A DNA stretch of 64,000 nucleotides from Paenibacillus_D tarimensis_A (GTDB lineage: Bacteria > Bacillota > Bacilli > Paenibacillales > Paenibacillaceae), in the NCBI GenBank assembly GCA_041281825.1, contig CP166298.1, positions 5,208,001-5,272,000 on the forward strand, read 5' to 3'. Within the stretch, counting starts at the first letter, position 1, and each line of letters opens with the position of its first letter. Both the position numbers and the translations under genes were made by a program. This document shows positions 63,027-64,000 of this stretch, in pieces. The notes under the pieces are model-generated. The model did not search any database. It saw nothing but the letters and a program-made list of their open reading frames with translations, and was not told the origin of the DNA.

Positions 63027-63215
63027 GCTAACGGTTGTACTTGCTGCTATTTGGCGAAGAAACGCCATTAAAAGTTTTAACTGTTGCAGGTAACGTTATT
63101 TGCTGAAATCCGCTCTCAAAACCGTGAAAATTGGCAAATAGGCGCGCTGGCAACCGTTAGCCTTAAAATAATGGGACAAACCGGTAAATAACGTCGCTGA
63201 TAACCGTTAGAAATA
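63027..63215. repeat. CCGTTAG-type intergenic repeats
   Basis: CGCTAACGGTTGTACTTGCT at 63027, CAACCGTTAGCC at 63151 and ATAACCGTTAGAAATAA at 63200, with TTGGCGA/TTGGCAA blocks between. Tandem imperfect repeats of unknown function. Confidence 0.5.
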
Positions 63216-63305
63216 ACTGGCATGCTATCGTTCTGTTCTGAGAAGACTACATTCTTTTAGAGTTGACATTTGTGTTTTAAAGTAATGATTAGCCTGCGAG
63301 CATGC

Positions 63306-63413
63306 CGGGTTCAGTCGGAAGCTTTAGGTGGCTTTAGCCACAGGTTGCTTTTCAGCAGGCTTTAGCCTAAATAGCGACTTTCAGTCGCAAAAGGAACCTA
63401 CCGACTTTAGTTT
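63306..63413. repeat. Multi-hairpin dispersed repeat, copy 2
   Basis: Matches 1830-1938 closely (GGCTTTAGCCACAGGTTGCT, CGACTTTCAGTCG, AAAGGAACCTACCGACTTTAG) and then stops, lacking the last TCGG half-stem. Confidence 0.65.
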
Positions 63414-63518
63414 CAACAACATATAGTCACCTCTATATACAGCTTCGTCATTCGGCCGGAAAAACAAACGAAACCCACCGCTTAAATAGGCTGCTGCCTA
63501 ATGGTGAGTTTTCGTCAT

Positions 63519-64000
63519 TTACCTATCGGCTAAAATCTTGATGCTTACCATTTCAACACAGATACACAAAATGTCAATCGCTGCTTCCAATTCCTTCATC
63601 GAAGGGAAAGTAGGAGCGATTCGAATATTGCGGTCTCTCGGATCCTTGCCGTAAGGATAAGTAGCTCCTGCGTTCGTTAATGTAACGCCGGCTTCCGCGG
63701 CCATATTTACAACATCTTTGGCACAACCGTCTAAAGTATTAAGGCTAATAAAATAGCCCCCGTTCGGTTTATTCCAGAAAGCAATATTTTTCCCGCCTAA
63801 CTCCGACTTGAGCTTATTTAAAACCAGGTCGAACTTAGGTTTTATTATGGCCGCTTGCTTTTCCATGTGTGCTTTCAGGTTATCCATGTTTTTCAAAAAG
63901 AGAACATGCCGAAGCTGGTTTAACTTATCCGGACCAATCGTCTGGATCGATATCTGTTTCTTAATAAAATTCAAATTCTCCTCGCTGGACGCCAACATGG
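63519..64000 (-). CDS. Class I/II PLP-dependent aminotransferase, C-terminal part
   Basis: The last 160 residues or so of a fold-type I aminotransferase; the 5' end lies beyond the right edge. Seen are IGPDKLNQLRHVLFLKN, FWNKPNGGYFISLNTLDGCA and GKDPRDRNIRIAPTFPSMKE, where the Arg of RIAP binds the substrate alpha-carboxylate. The catalytic Lys lies in the missing part. The family includes aspartate/aromatic-type transaminases; exact substrate unknown. Confidence 0.85.
   Translation of the reverse strand, partial: MLASSEENLNFIKKQISIQTIGPDKLNQLRHVLFLKNMDNLKAHMEKQAAIIKPKFDLVLNKLKSELGGKNIAFWNKPNGGYFISLNTLDGCAKDVVNMAAEAGVTLTNAGATYPYGKDPRDRNIRIAPTFPSMKELEAAIDILCICVEMVSIKILADR

Overview
The window looks like a chromosomal segment from a low- to mid-GC Firmicute of the Paenibacillaceae type. 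The support is a T-box leader in front of a single-chain glycyl-tRNA synthetase, strong AGGAGG-type ribosome binding sites, a Bacillus-type thymidylate synthase, an AadK-like adenylyltransferase, a LysM exoprotein, a pectate lyase, and Tc toxin genes of the kind known from insect-associated bacilli. No tRNA, rRNA, CRISPR array, plasmid or phage core genes were seen.

Layout. (1) 1-8.9 kb: the start of an unusual adenylosuccinate synthase gene, divergent from a LysR regulator, then a four-gene sugar operon (isomerase, split transketolase, FGGY kinase) divergent from a LacI regulator. The sugar may be a plant pentose such as D-apiose. (2) About 9-25 kb, with outliers to 34 kb: an accessory region with about 20 small unrelated genes and gene fragments, nearly all on the minus strand. 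Each is followed directly by a 60-100 bp imperfect palindromic element with conserved ends (left CTGCCCGTTAG, right CTATCGTNCCCGTTAGYTNAA) and a variable but self-complementary core. It resembles an integron cassette array, but the ends do not fit the classical attC consensus and no integrase is present. The T-box and glyQS, and a group II intron remnant, lie inside it. Many cargo genes are broken or reduced to C-terminal stubs. (3) 25-34 kb: an SDR/ABC-F pair behind a terminator-containing leader, a YdjC-like deacetylase, a methyltransferase, a flavin monooxygenase divergent from a MarR regulator, a decayed phosphotransferase and a triple-LysM protein. (4) 34-36 kb: a secreted family-1 pectate lyase. 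(5) 36-53 kb: a two-gene Tc toxin locus, a 3033-residue TcA and a TcB-TcC fusion of about 2527 residues, whose C-terminal effector region is AT-rich and carries a His/Asp-rich domain. (6) 53-64 kb: DoxX, ThuA-like, acetyltransferase, phosphotransferase and VOC genes, a serine hydrolase remnant, thymidylate synthase overlapping a histidine phosphatase, several dispersed repeats, and the 3' part of an aminotransferase.

The sugar operon, pectate lyase and LysM protein suggest a plant- or soil-associated life, and the Tc locus suggests contact with invertebrates. The most unusual object is the cassette-like array. Its elements keep palindromic folding while changing sequence, often supply the stop codon of the gene they follow, and one copy is inverted together with its inverted gene. 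These features fit a recombination or processing unit.
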